DNA from: Clostridiaceae bacterium
Lineage (GTDB): Bacteria > Bacillota > Clostridia > Peptostreptococcales > Peptostreptococcaceae
Assembly (NCBI GenBank): GCA_902362365.1
Contig: CABIVQ010000019.1
Location: 1-52,040 of the forward strand
Direction of reading: 5' to 3'
DNA length: 52,040 bases
Positions 7,991 through 17,300 of this stretch are shown here, one piece after another. The notes below the pieces were generated by a model that made no database searches, was not told the DNA's origin, and saw only the letters and a list, made by a program, of their open reading frames with translations. The position numbers were made by a program, and so were the translations under genes. How positions within the stretch are numbered: position 1 is the first letter of the stretch; every line of letters starts with the position of its first letter.

Positions 7991-8335
7991 ATGAGTGGTT
8001 TTAAGATGGATATAAGCAAGTTAGTAAATGGAATAGCTGAAAGAGAAATTAAAACAAAGGCAGCAATTGCTTTATATGGTGATAGTGTAGCTAAGAAAAT
8101 GGAAGCTCATGCAAAATCTAATTATAAATGGACACCTAGAAGTGGAGCTGCACATCAAAGGCTTAATAGTACTTCAAAATGGCATGGACCAGTTGTAAGA
8201 GTAGAGTTGAGCCATGGAGTAGATTATGGTATATACTTAGAGTTTTGTAATGAAAAAAGATATGCAATAATAAAGCCAACTATAGATTATATGACTCCTA
8301 TAGCTATAAAAGGATTACAAAATATTATGAAATAG
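7991..8335 (+). CDS. HK97 gp10-like tail component
   Basis: A 114-residue protein whose central segment AHAKSNYKWTPRSGAAHQRL and later SHGVDYGIYLEF match the HK97 gp10 / minor tail family, which acts at the head-tail joining or tail completion stage. The conserved pattern is an N-terminal helix, a basic TPR(S/T)G turn, then a beta strand with VDYGxYLE. It is tightly packed between stopper and tail terminator genes with a GAGGTGAATTAGT ribosome site overlapping the upstream stop. Confidence 0.72.
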   Translation: MSGFKMDISKLVNGIAEREIKTKAAIALYGDSVAKKMEAHAKSNYKWTPRSGAAHQRLNSTSKWHGPVVRVELSHGVDYGIYLEFCNEKRYAIIKPTIDYMTPIAIKGLQNIMK

Positions 8336-8343
8336 GTGTAATT

Positions 8344-8688
8344 ATGTTTAAAGAAATCTATAAACACTTGAAATTAAAAGGGTTCAATGTATATTCAATT
8401 GGTCAACATGAAGGAATATGCAATGAACCTTATTTAGTTATAAAAGAAAATGGAGAAAGTGAGATAGCGGGAACAAATCTAAGTAATGATATAGTCGAAA
8501 TACTTATCTACTATCCTAAAGGTAGTTACTCAACTTTAGAGGATTACCGCACTAAAGTAAAAGATATTATGAAGGATCTATCAAAACTTAGAAGAGTTGT
8601 TAATCCTTCTCCAACGATAATTGATGATGATAAAAAGGCTTATATGACATCTTTTTATTATCGAAAAATAAAACAATTAAGAAAGTAG
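8344..8688 (+). CDS. Tail terminator / completion protein (SPP1 gp17-like)
   Basis: A 114-residue alpha/beta protein: N-terminal helix MFKEIYKHLKLKG, a strand with EPYLVIKENGE, then VEILIYYPKGSYSTLEDYR and a C-terminal strand KAYMTSFYYRKIK. This pattern and the position right before the tail tube gene fit proteins that cap the tail tube at its defined length and join it to the head. The start follows a weak AGGTGTAATT site. No alternative function is suggested by the sequence. Confidence 0.6.
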   Translation: MFKEIYKHLKLKGFNVYSIGQHEGICNEPYLVIKENGESEIAGTNLSNDIVEILIYYPKGSYSTLEDYRTKVKDIMKDLSKLRRVVNPSPTIIDDDKKAYMTSFYYRKIKQLRK

Positions 8689-8696
8689 GTGTTAAA

Positions 8697-9293
8697 ATGG
8701 CACAAGCAGAACAATTCGCATTGTGTGATGTTGTTTTAACGGAAATAAAAGTAAGCGGAGGTTCTACACATTCTTTTTCAACTGCTGACGAAATATCGTG
8801 TGAGCCGGTAATAGAAGAAGGAGAGGCTGTAAACCTTACTATAAAAAATAAATTAATAGCATCTAAACAGACTCCTGATATGGTACTAGGGCATGATATA
8901 ACATGCAAAGACAACGTATTTACTCCGGAGTTATTAGCAGATATACAAGGTGGAGCAGTAGCGAAAAAACTTGAAAAATTCTCTAAATATACTGCACCTA
9001 ATGTTGGTGCTATGCCTTCTACTAAAACATTTGATTTTATAGCTTATGTTGAAATTGTAGGAGATGATGGTTCTACTGGGGACTACTTAAAATATACATT
9101 CCCTAACTGTAAGGGATCTTTTATATCTCCTAATTTCAAAGACGGAGAATATTATGCAAATGAATATACAATAAAGTCAAGACCAGCTTTAAATACTTCT
9201 CTTTATACTGTGGATTTGGTATCAGAACTTCCTGTAGGAGTTTCTAAGTTTGTTCACCCAGCAGTAGAAGCTTTAGAAGAATTAGAAGAATAA
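8697..9293 (+). CDS. Major tail tube protein
   Basis: The 198-residue, beta-rich protein is placed where siphophages encode the tail tube subunit, and is closed by its own terminator, as expected for a protein needed in many copies. It starts AQAEQFALCDVVLTEIKVSG and contains DIQGGAVAKKLEKFSKYTAP and KYTFPNCKGSFISPNFKDGE, a pattern seen in phage major tail proteins of clostridia. The acidic C-terminus (VEALEELEE) is common in this group. An AGTAGGTG site precedes ATG 8697. No Ig-like domain or frameshift extension is visible. Confidence 0.75.
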   Translation: MAQAEQFALCDVVLTEIKVSGGSTHSFSTADEISCEPVIEEGEAVNLTIKNKLIASKQTPDMVLGHDITCKDNVFTPELLADIQGGAVAKKLEKFSKYTAPNVGAMPSTKTFDFIAYVEIVGDDGSTGDYLKYTFPNCKGSFISPNFKDGEYYANEYTIKSRPALNTSLYTVDLVSELPVGVSKFVHPAVEALEELEE

Positions 9294-9299
9294 ATGCTT

Positions 9300-9331
9300 A
9301 GGCTATAGTTTTAATGCTATAGCCTTTTTAT
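9300..9331 (+). terminator. Terminator after the major tail protein
   Basis: A 9-bp perfect stem AGGCTATAG (9300-9308) / CTATAGCCT (9317-9325) is followed directly by TTTTTA. It probably lowers transcription into the tail assembly genes and so keeps tail tube protein in excess. Confidence 0.8.
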
Positions 9332-9362
9332 TTGAATTTAAACAAATTTGTGGAGGTAAATT

Positions 9363-9794
9363 ATGCAAGTAACAAGTTTAGAACAATTAAAAAATATAAA
9401 ATTGAGTGAAATAGTTGAATTACCTAGTTTTGAGGATGGAACTCCTTTAATAGTTGAGATAAGAAAACCTAATATGATGCAATTGATAACAAGCGGTAAG
9501 ATACCTAACACTCTTTTAAATGTTGCAATGGATATGTTTAATGGTAAAACAGGAGATAAAATGCAAAAGGCTAGTCAAAACTCTAAAGATTTATCTGAAT
9601 TAGTAAAAATGATGAATGTTATTGCTGAAGCTTCTTTAGTTAATCCATGTTATGAAGATTTTAAGACGACTGGAGTTGATTTAAGTGATGATCAATTAAT
9701 GGCAATATTGATGTATTCACAAGGTGGTGTTAAGTCACTAGAAAATTTTCGTAAACAGCAAGCAAGTACTAAGGATAATCAGCCAAGCGAATAG
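9363..9794 (+). CDS. Tail assembly chaperone (gpG-like)
   Basis: A 143-residue protein between tail tube and tape measure genes, the fixed position of gpG-type chaperones that coat the tape measure during tail assembly. It has PSFEDGTPLIVEIRKPNMMQLI and a helical C-terminal half ending VKSLENFRKQQ, typical of Gram-positive phage chaperones. Like lambda G/GT, an overlapping downstream frame (open from 9742 to 9993) is positioned to be joined by frameshifting, here +1. A GGAGG site precedes ATG 9363. It should be absent from mature virions. Confidence 0.75.
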   Translation: MQVTSLEQLKNIKLSEIVELPSFEDGTPLIVEIRKPNMMQLITSGKIPNTLLNVAMDMFNGKTGDKMQKASQNSKDLSELVKMMNVIAEASLVNPCYEDFKTTGVDLSDDQLMAILMYSQGGVKSLENFRKQQASTKDNQPSE

Positions 9795-9993
9795 ATTTCA
9801 TAGACTTCCAAGTGAAATTGCTCGAATAACTGATGAATATACGGCATTTTGCTTCGATGAAGCCTGTGACTATATTATAAGCCAATTAGAACAGGAGAAA
9901 AAACCTAAGTGGCGAGAAGATAAGAAAAGTAAAAAAGAATTAAGACAAAATAACCTTCTTTTAGCTGAAAAGCTTAAGAAAGAAAGGAGGTAA
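9742..9993 (+). CDS. gpT-like frameshift extension of the tail assembly chaperone
   Basis: The +1 frame relative to the chaperone is open from 9742 and encodes FHRLPSEIARITDEYTAFCF, then a helical EACDYIISQLEQEKKPKW and a very basic tail ending KKERR. This is the typical T-domain that binds the tape measure. There is no start codon with a ribosome site, so it must be reached from the upstream frame. The best slip site by eye is TTT-C at 9747-9750, where phenylalanine tRNA could re-pair with TTC; any slip between 9742 and 9794 would work. The tape measure starts four bases after its stop. Existence of the fusion is inferred from synteny and frame layout. Confidence 0.65.
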   Translation, partial: KIFVNSKQVLRIISQANRFHRLPSEIARITDEYTAFCFDEACDYIISQLEQEKKPKWREDKKSKKELRQNNLLLAEKLKKERR

Positions 9994-9996
9994 TGT

Positions 9997-12930
9997 ATGG
10001 CGATAAATGCAGGTACAGCTATAGGATACTTAGATTTAGATACAAGTAAATTTGGTAATGCTTTAAAGACAGCACAAAAACAGTTGAGTTCTTTTAGTAA
10101 GGATAGTCTTAGCGCTGGACAAAAATTTACTAGTGTAGGCCAAGGTCTTAAAACAGTAGGAAGTACATTAAGTAAAGCTGTTACAGTACCCTTATTAGCG
10201 GCTGGAATTGCTTCAGCTAAAACAGCTGTTGATTTTGAAAGTGCTTTTGCTGGAGTTAAAAAGACAGTAGATGCTACTGATACAGAACTTGCAAAGTTAG
10301 AAAAAGGCATAAGGAGTATGGCTAAAGAAATGCCAACAGCCGCTACTGAAATTGCAGGAGTTGCCGAAGCAGCAGGACAATTAGGAATTAAGACACCTAA
10401 CATTTTAGATTTTACTAAGACTATGGTTATGCTTGGGGACTCTACTAATATGAGTGCTGAAGAAGCTGCTACAAGTTTAGCAAGACTGGCAAACATCACA
10501 GGTATGAGTCAAAAGGATTTTAATAAACTAGGCTCGACTATAGTTGCTTTAGGAAATAACATGGCTACAACGGAAAGTGAAATTACTGCTATGGGATTAA
10601 GGTTAGCTGGTGCTGGTAGCCAAATAGGGCTTACTGAAGCTCAAACGATGTCTTTTGCTGCTGCATTAAGTTCAGTAGGGATTGAAGCTGAAGCTGGAGG
10701 AAGTGCTTTTTCTAAAGTTATGGTAGATATGCAACTAGCAACTGAAAAAGGCGGCAAAAAGTTACAGCAATTTGCTTCTGTAGCTGGCATGAGTTCAAGT
10801 GAATTTAAAAAAGCTTTTGAAAAAGATGCTACAGGCGCTATTTTATCATTTATAAAAGGACTTGGCGATGCTGAAAGTAAAGGCCAAAGTGCTATCGGCA
10901 TTCTTGATAAGATGGGAATAAGTGAGGTAAGACTTAGAGATACACTTTTAAGAGCAGCAGGCGCAAGTGATGTATTTAGTGAAGCATTAAGCATTGGTAC
11001 TAACGCATGGGAAGAAAACTCGGCTTTAGCTAATGAAGCTGCGCAAAGATACGAAACTATGGCTTCTAAAATGGCTATGCTAAAAAATAAATTAGTTGAT
11101 ATCGGTATCACCATAGGAAATGCGCTTATGCCATTTGTAGAAAGTTTAGTTACTAAAATAGGCGAATTAGCTGATTGGTTTAGCGATTTAGATGGTACAA
11201 CACAAGGAGTTATACTTACAATAGCTGGATTAGTTGCAGCAATAGGTCCGATGCTTATAATAATAGGACAAATGTCAATAGGTATAGGTGCTTTAATAGG
11301 TTTCTTTGGTAAAGCTAAATTAGCAATCACAGCTTTTGGAACTGTTTTAAAAACAAATTTAATATCTACGCTAATATCGGCTAACATGTTTATAAGTACA
11401 ACTATAATACCAGCTTTAACAAGTCTTGGTACATTTATAACAGGAACTATAATTCCTGCTTTAACAGCTACAGCTGTTACAATAGGAACTGTTACAATAC
11501 CAGTTTGGGCCGTAATAGCAGCTATAGGTGCATTAATAGCAATAGGAGTGCTTTTATACAAAAACTGGGATACTGTAAAAGCTAAATGTTCTGAGGTATG
11601 GAATAGTGTAAAAGAAACTTTTTTCAATACGTGGGAAAGTGTTAAAACTTCAACTATAGAAGCTTGGGAAAATATAAAAACATCTTTATCAAATACATGG
11701 GAAGGCATAAAAACAACTACAATAAACACATGGAATAATATAATTAACTTTTTATCTCAAATATGGTCAAACATAGTTACAACAATACAACCTTTCACAG
11801 ACTTTATGAAAGAGATTGTTAGTATGACTTGGAATTTTATAAAAGATACTACTACATCCATATGGGAAAGTATAAAAGGCATTATAGAAAGTGTATGGAA
11901 TTTTATTCTATCTATAATAAATTTAGGTGCTGCATTAATAGAGTTAGCTATAACAGTGGCATGGACAAGTATAAAAACAGTAACAACTACTATTTGGGAA
12001 GGTATAAAACAAACAATTCAAGCAGTTTGGGACTTTTTAAAGCCTTATATTACTACTGCTGTAAATGCTATTACTACAGGACTTGCTACTGCTTGGAATT
12101 TTATCAAGAATACAGCTATAATAGTTTGGACTGCTATTAGAGACTTTCTTGTTAATATATTTAATAATATAAAAAATACTGTTACTACTGTATGGAATGC
12201 TATTAAATCATTCATTAGTAGCGCATGGAATAGTATAAAGTCTACAACTCAATCTGTATGGAATAGTATAAATTCTTTTATTGCATCTGCCGTTAATTCA
12301 ATAAAATCAGTTATATCAACAGTATTCAATGCAATAAAATCATTTATACAAACTGTTGTAAATGGGTGGAAAAATGTAATACAAACTGCATGGAATGCTA
12401 TTAAGAATGTAGTGTCTACTGGCGCTAATGCTGTAAAGTCTACAATATCTAGAGTATTTTCAACTATAGAAAATATATTAACTGCTCCTTTTAGAGCAGC
12501 ACAAAGTGTAATTAGTGGTATTTTAGGAGGAATTACTGGAGCAATAAATAAAGTAACAAGTGGCATTAAAAAAGTTACTAATATGTTTAGAAGTATTGAT
12601 AATCAACAACTCGAACAAGAAAATATTCCTACTAGATATGATGAGGTTGATTATTCTAAAGTTAAGTTTAGCTATGCAAAAGCCAGACAAACAAGTATAT
12701 CCGATGTGGTTGCTAAAAACAACTCTATGATAGATATCATAAAAAAACTTAAAGGTAGTATAGAATATGAAAATTTTGACACTAGAGCAATTATGGATAA
12801 GCTTGAAAAACTTTACGGTTCTAATGAAAGAAGCGCAGACAATAATTCTGATATTATCATAACGATTGATGGCAGAGAAGTGTTCCGTGCTATGTCCCCG
12901 TATATGGGCAGAGCAGTTAGGGGGATGTAG
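9997..12930 (+). CDS. Phage tail tape measure protein
   Basis: The 977-residue protein sets tail length and is threaded through the tube, leaving with the DNA at infection. The N-terminal 330 residues are the TP901-type core: DTSKFGNALKTAQKQLSSFS, then KTAVDFESAFAGVKKTVDAT and GVAEAAGQLGI. Hydrophobic segments follow at about 400-510 (GVILTIAGLVAAIGPMLIII; IGALIAIGVLLYKNW). Residues 520-830 are tandem Trp-containing repeats of the form W-x-x-I-K about every 11-18 residues (NTWESVKTS, NTWEGIKTT). At about 1.5 angstroms per residue this predicts a tail near 145 nm. An AGGAGG site precedes ATG 9997. The end closely abuts the distal tail gene. Confidence 0.92.
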   Translation: MAINAGTAIGYLDLDTSKFGNALKTAQKQLSSFSKDSLSAGQKFTSVGQGLKTVGSTLSKAVTVPLLAAGIASAKTAVDFESAFAGVKKTVDATDTELAKLEKGIRSMAKEMPTAATEIAGVAEAAGQLGIKTPNILDFTKTMVMLGDSTNMSAEEAATSLARLANITGMSQKDFNKLGSTIVALGNNMATTESEITAMGLRLAGAGSQIGLTEAQTMSFAAALSSVGIEAEAGGSAFSKVMVDMQLATEKGGKKLQQFASVAGMSSSEFKKAFEKDATGAILSFIKGLGDAESKGQSAIGILDKMGISEVRLRDTLLRAAGASDVFSEALSIGTNAWEENSALANEAAQRYETMASKMAMLKNKLVDIGITIGNALMPFVESLVTKIGELADWFSDLDGTTQGVILTIAGLVAAIGPMLIIIGQMSIGIGALIGFFGKAKLAITAFGTVLKTNLISTLISANMFISTTIIPALTSLGTFITGTIIPALTATAVTIGTVTIPVWAVIAAIGALIAIGVLLYKNWDTVKAKCSEVWNSVKETFFNTWESVKTSTIEAWENIKTSLSNTWEGIKTTTINTWNNIINFLSQIWSNIVTTIQPFTDFMKEIVSMTWNFIKDTTTSIWESIKGIIESVWNFILSIINLGAALIELAITVAWTSIKTVTTTIWEGIKQTIQAVWDFLKPYITTAVNAITTGLATAWNFIKNTAIIVWTAIRDFLVNIFNNIKNTVTTVWNAIKSFISSAWNSIKSTTQSVWNSINSFIASAVNSIKSVISTVFNAIKSFIQTVVNGWKNVIQTAWNAIKNVVSTGANAVKSTISRVFSTIENILTAPFRAAQSVISGILGGITGAINKVTSGIKKVTNMFRSIDNQQLEQENIPTRYDEVDYSKVKFSYAKARQTSISDVVAKNNSMIDIIKKLKGSIEYENFDTRAIMDKLEKLYGSNERSADNNSDIIITIDGREVFRAMSPYMGRAVRGM

Positions 12931-12931
12931 T

Positions 12932-13606
12932 ATGATAATAAACGGGAAAACAGAAAGTGAATTAAATGTTATATGTGATAAGCCTATTATAGACAAGTCT
13001 TGTTACTCTACTAGTGAAGGATTATGGAACGGGAGTATAGTTCCTATTAAGTCTAATTTCAAAGAGACGTATAGGATTTTTCGTTGTGTATTTGCATTTT
13101 TGGCAAAAGATAATAAAACTTTACTTAAAAATATAAGTAAATTTATAGAAGAAGTAAAAAGCTGCACTATAGAATATGAGGGGTTTCTGTATGATCTACA
13201 ATTAAAAAGTAAAGATATTACTCCTGATGACTATGAGAATGCTGAATCTGTATCATTAGAATTTGATGTGTTAGATATGTACGAAGCTGAGAAAAGCATA
13301 ACTACTAAACAAAGTACTACTATTAATATAAATAGTCCTAAGCCTTGCTATGCAAACTTAGAATTATCTGCTAGTACTAGTGTAATTAGTTATACAGTAA
13401 CTATTAATGATACAGAAATAGTAGTTAATAATATAAAAGGTAATGAAACAGTTTATATTGGTAGTGGCAAAGTTATTGCGGGAGGTAAAAGTAAAATAAA
13501 TGATGTAGATATATGGGAGTTTCCAATATTGAAGCCAGGAACAAATAAAATTGAAGTTAATAGAGCAGATGTAAATTTAACAGTAAAATATTGCGAAAGA
13601 TGGTAG
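12932..13606 (+). CDS. Distal tail protein (Dit-like)
   Basis: The 224-residue protein follows the tape measure, the position of Dit, the ring that links the tail tube to the tip. The N-terminus IINGKTESELNVICDKPIID and a C-terminal beta domain (residues about 130-224, ending NLTVKYCERW) fit the two-domain Dit layout. The frame extends upstream into the tape measure gene, but ATG 12932 is chosen because AGGGGGATG lies just before it and the coding match begins there. The call rests mainly on synteny and length. Confidence 0.65.
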   Translation: MIINGKTESELNVICDKPIIDKSCYSTSEGLWNGSIVPIKSNFKETYRIFRCVFAFLAKDNKTLLKNISKFIEEVKSCTIEYEGFLYDLQLKSKDITPDDYENAESVSLEFDVLDMYEAEKSITTKQSTTININSPKPCYANLELSASTSVISYTVTINDTEIVVNNIKGNETVYIGSGKVIAGGKSKINDVDIWEFPILKPGTNKIEVNRADVNLTVKYCERW

Positions 13607-13654
13607 GACTTAAAGGTTCTTTTTTTATACTCAAAATTGAAAGGATGATAAAAA

Positions 13655-13909
13655 ATGTTAAAAATAAATAAAACTATAAATTTAAATGCAACAAGTGAAA
13701 TAGATGGTCAAGTAGTAGCATATATGAATGCAAGTATATCTACGGATGGAAATACTAATGCAAATATAAATAAAAATATATCTAATAAAGAATTATATGA
13801 TGCTAATAAAGTAGCTGTTAGAGAAGATATGAAACAATTTGAAACAGAAGTATATAAAGTTGAAGATTCTATAAATGTAGAATTATTATCAAGAAAGGCA
13901 GGTAAATAA
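13655..13909 (+). CDS. Small phage tail-region protein of unknown function
   Basis: An 84-residue protein, beta-rich in the first half (INKTINLNATSEIDGQVVAY) with many Asn and Thr, and helical in the second (EDMKQFETEVYKVEDSINVE). It has an AAAGGATGATAAAA leader before ATG 13655 and sits between the Dit-like gene and a DUF1617-like gene, where clostridial phages often carry a small gene like this. I recognise no domain. A baseplate or assembly role is only suggested by position. Confidence 0.6.
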   Translation: MLKINKTINLNATSEIDGQVVAYMNASISTDGNTNANINKNISNKELYDANKVAVREDMKQFETEVYKVEDSINVELLSRKAGK

Positions 13910-13911
13910 TT

Positions 13912-14298
13912 ATGAAATTAACTAATAGAAAAATAGTAAATGATTCAAATTTCTTAGGCGGTTTAATACATAAGCAACTACCAGTTAAGATTTCATATGC
14001 TATATCTAAGAATATCTCCAAAATTGAAAGAGAATTAGAAATATACAATAAAGAAAGACAAAAGTTACTAGATAAATATTGTGTAAAAGATGAAGAAGGT
14101 AAAAATCTAATAGATGAAAACAATCAGTTAAAAATAGCTGACGAGCATATTGATAATTGGAATAAAGATTTGAATGAGTTGTTAGATATAGAAGTTGATA
14201 TAGACATATACAAGTTTAATGAAAGTGATTTATTAAATAGTAACTGTGAAATGACAGCTAGTGAATTAATGTTAATAGATTACATGATAGAAGAATAG
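13912..14298 (+). CDS. DUF1617-like phage protein
   Basis: A 128-residue protein starting KLTNRKIVNDSNFLGGLIHK followed by QLPVKISYAISKNISKIE, the recognisable signature of DUF1617-type phage proteins. The rest is a charged helix-turn-helix hairpin and an acidic tail ending MLIDYMIEE. The function of the family is unknown; it is found beside tail-tip genes. ATG 13912 begins two bases after the preceding stop, and the ribosome site lies in the upstream coding end. Confidence 0.75.
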   Translation: MKLTNRKIVNDSNFLGGLIHKQLPVKISYAISKNISKIERELEIYNKERQKLLDKYCVKDEEGKNLIDENNQLKIADEHIDNWNKDLNELLDIEVDIDIYKFNESDLLNSNCEMTASELMLIDYMIEE

Positions 14299-14316
14299 TG
14301 GAAAGTAGGTAAGAGC

Positions 14317-17300
14317 ATGTTAAAGTTATTTAATAAAGAGCATGTTGCAATAAGTGCTCTTACAAATTTAAAAGATTATAAAATAGAATACTTACTTAGT
14401 GGAGAGGACTCTTTGGAGTTCTCTCTTTCTATTGCAGATGAAAATATACATCTAGTTAAAGAAGAAGGATATGTAAGAACTAAATATAACGAGTATGTTA
14501 TTAAAGCAATAGATCCTACAGATAACTTCAAAAGATATTCTTGTGTAGTTAATATAGAAGATATAAAAGGAAAATCTATAGCAAACTTTGATACAAGTAA
14601 TAATATAACTGACACTATAAGGTTAGCCATAGCTGGTACTGGATGGATATTAGCAGATAATAATATATCTAAGAGAAGAACTGTAAGGCTTAAAAATACT
14701 AATGCTTTAGAAGTATTAAGAGAGGTCAGAAAAATATTTAGAGTTGATTTTAGATATGATGCAATAAATAAAATTATATATGTTTATGAACAGTTTGGAG
14801 AAGATAAGGGAGTTTATTTTAGTGATGAATTAAACTTAAAATCTTTTAGTATACCTTCAGATACATATGACTATGCTACACGTTTGTATTGCTATGGCAA
14901 AGATGGTCTTAATATATCTAGCGTTAATAATGGCAAAGAGTATATAGATAACTTCCAATATTCTAATAAAATCATCGAACTTATTTGGGAAGATAACAGA
15001 TATACAGATGTAAATAGTCTTAAAGAAGATGCACAAGCAAAATTAGATGAACTATCTAAACCTAAAAGATCATATCAAGCTGATATAGTAGATTTAGCAA
15101 AACAAAATGAAGAATACAAGTTCTTAGATTTTTTCCTAGGAGATACTATCACTTTATTATCTAAGCAAGAAAAGTTTAGAGATAAGCAAAGAATAGTTAA
15201 GTATATAGAATATCCTAACAACCCTACTCAAAACACTTGTGAACTAGGAAATACTACTTTAACATTCGAGGAATTACAGAAAGAAAATGAAGCTAAGAAC
15301 AGTATGTTAGATGCAATTACATCTGATAACGGAACTATAGATGGTAGCAAAGTTGATAGTATAACTACAAAGCAAATATCAGACTTTGAGGCAAGTGTAG
15401 CTAAGATTACGGATTTAACTGTAGTAAATGCAGAAATCACCAATCTAAAGGCTCAAAACGTAACTATAACAGGTAAACTTACAGCTGTAGAAGGTGAATT
15501 TGGAACTCTAAAGGCTAATGTAGGTGTTATAGATAAACTTACAGTAACACATACAGCTCAAATAAATGAATTAAAAGCTAATAGTGCTACTATAATTCAT
15601 TTAGAAGCTACTAATGCGGTAATAAAGAATTTAGAAGCTAATGTTGGTAAGATTCAAACACTTGTAAATGGGAATTTATCAAGTGAAAATATCCAAGCTG
15701 GGGGAATAACATCAGATAAGTTAACAATAGCAAATGGATTTATAACTAACGCTATGATAGCTAATTTAGATGTTTCTAAGATTAATTCAGGAGATATTAG
15801 CACGAATAAGTTTAAAATTAAATCAGATGATGGCGGAATAGAAATAGTTGGTGCAACTCAACAATTTAAAGATAAAAATAATAGAGTTAGAATTCAAATG
15901 GGACAAGATGCAAAAGGTAACTTTAACTTTATTATTCGAGGTGAGGATGGAACTTCTACACTTATAGATCATACAGGAGTAAAAGAAAAAGCTATAGCTG
16001 ATGATTTGATTAAAAACAATATGATTGCTAGTGATGCTGTAGGAGAAAAGCAAATTAACTATAGTTCTTTTGTAACTGGATTTAATAAAGATACTAATAC
16101 AAGCACTATAAAGTCTACTAAGATTATGCTTAATAATCAGAATCAGACTTTAGATGTTGCGTTTAGCCAATTAAAGACTCAAGCTGATGGGACTAAGACA
16201 TTAACAGAATCGCACTCAACTACTATAGGTGTTATGCAAGGACAAATAAGCACTGCTATTAACAATACTCAAATAGTAAAAGATGGCCAAACTATATTAT
16301 TAAAAGATGATTATAATAGAACCGTTCAAACGATAGATAGTATGAAATCTATTATAGGTAGTCATACAAGCCAAATAAGTGGTTTAAATTCTACAGTTAG
16401 TACGCAAGGAAGTAGTATAGAGCAACTAAAAGGTCAAATAGCACTTAAAGTAGAGCAAACAGATATTACAAATGCCGTTAATAATATTCAGATAGGTTTG
16501 GTTAACTTGTTATTAAATTCTAATGGTTATAGTGGTACACAATGGAGAAAAGAAAATGTAACTATACTTAGTGATACTTACAAAGGAAGTAGAATTCATA
16601 CAACTTCAAGTGCGTGGGGTGGTGTGGAATATTGGGTATCTGACTTAATATCGAGGAGTGTATTAGAGCTTAATACTTATTATACTATGTCATGCTACGC
16701 TAGAAGTTCTGCATCAACGTATTTGCCACAGTTAGGTTTCTATGGAGACTCTTCATATCATACAGAACAAGGTAAAATTTTAGGAAATGTAACAACAGAG
16801 TGGAAGCAATACTCAGTAACATTTAAATTTACTAATATTTCAAGTGGTAATTATAAAATAAGATTTGAACCACTTACAAGTTCCACAAATGGAGAAACTT
16901 TACAAGTATGTGGGTTACAACTTGTAAAGGGTAATAAAATAGGTGATTGGACTCCTGCACCAGAAGACACACAAAGTCAAATAGATTCTAATAAAACAGA
17001 GATAACAACTGTAAAAAGCAATGTAGCATCTATAGATGTAAGTTTAAAAGGAATTACACAAAGGGTAGAGTCTACTGAAACAACAACTGCTACATTAGCA
17101 ACAAAAGTTAACACTGCACAGAGTACTGCTAACACTGCAAATAGTAATGCCACTAATGCATTAAATAAAGCAGAAACTGCAAATAGTAAAATCGATGGAT
17201 TGGAAATGGGTGGAAGAAACTTAATTTTAAATAGTACTTTATTAAATAATTCAGAAAAATGGTATTTTTCTAATTCTAGTAATGTAGATAGATTTGTTGA

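Noticed and set aside
10641..11729. 362-residue minus-strand frame inside the tape measure gene
   Set aside because: It is a mirror of the Ala/Thr-rich tape measure codons, lacks a ribosome site and lies wholly within a well-supported gene; the same applies to other antisense frames in the phage region.
11829..12140. 103-residue Tyr/Lys-rich + strand frame in the tape measure repeats
   Set aside because: It is a frame-shifted reading of the Trp repeat DNA; repeat periodicity keeps it open by chance.
12866..12931. Upstream extension of the Dit-like gene into the tape measure gene
   Set aside because: The extra residues are out-of-frame tape measure sequence; ATG 12932 has the ribosome site and the family-like start.
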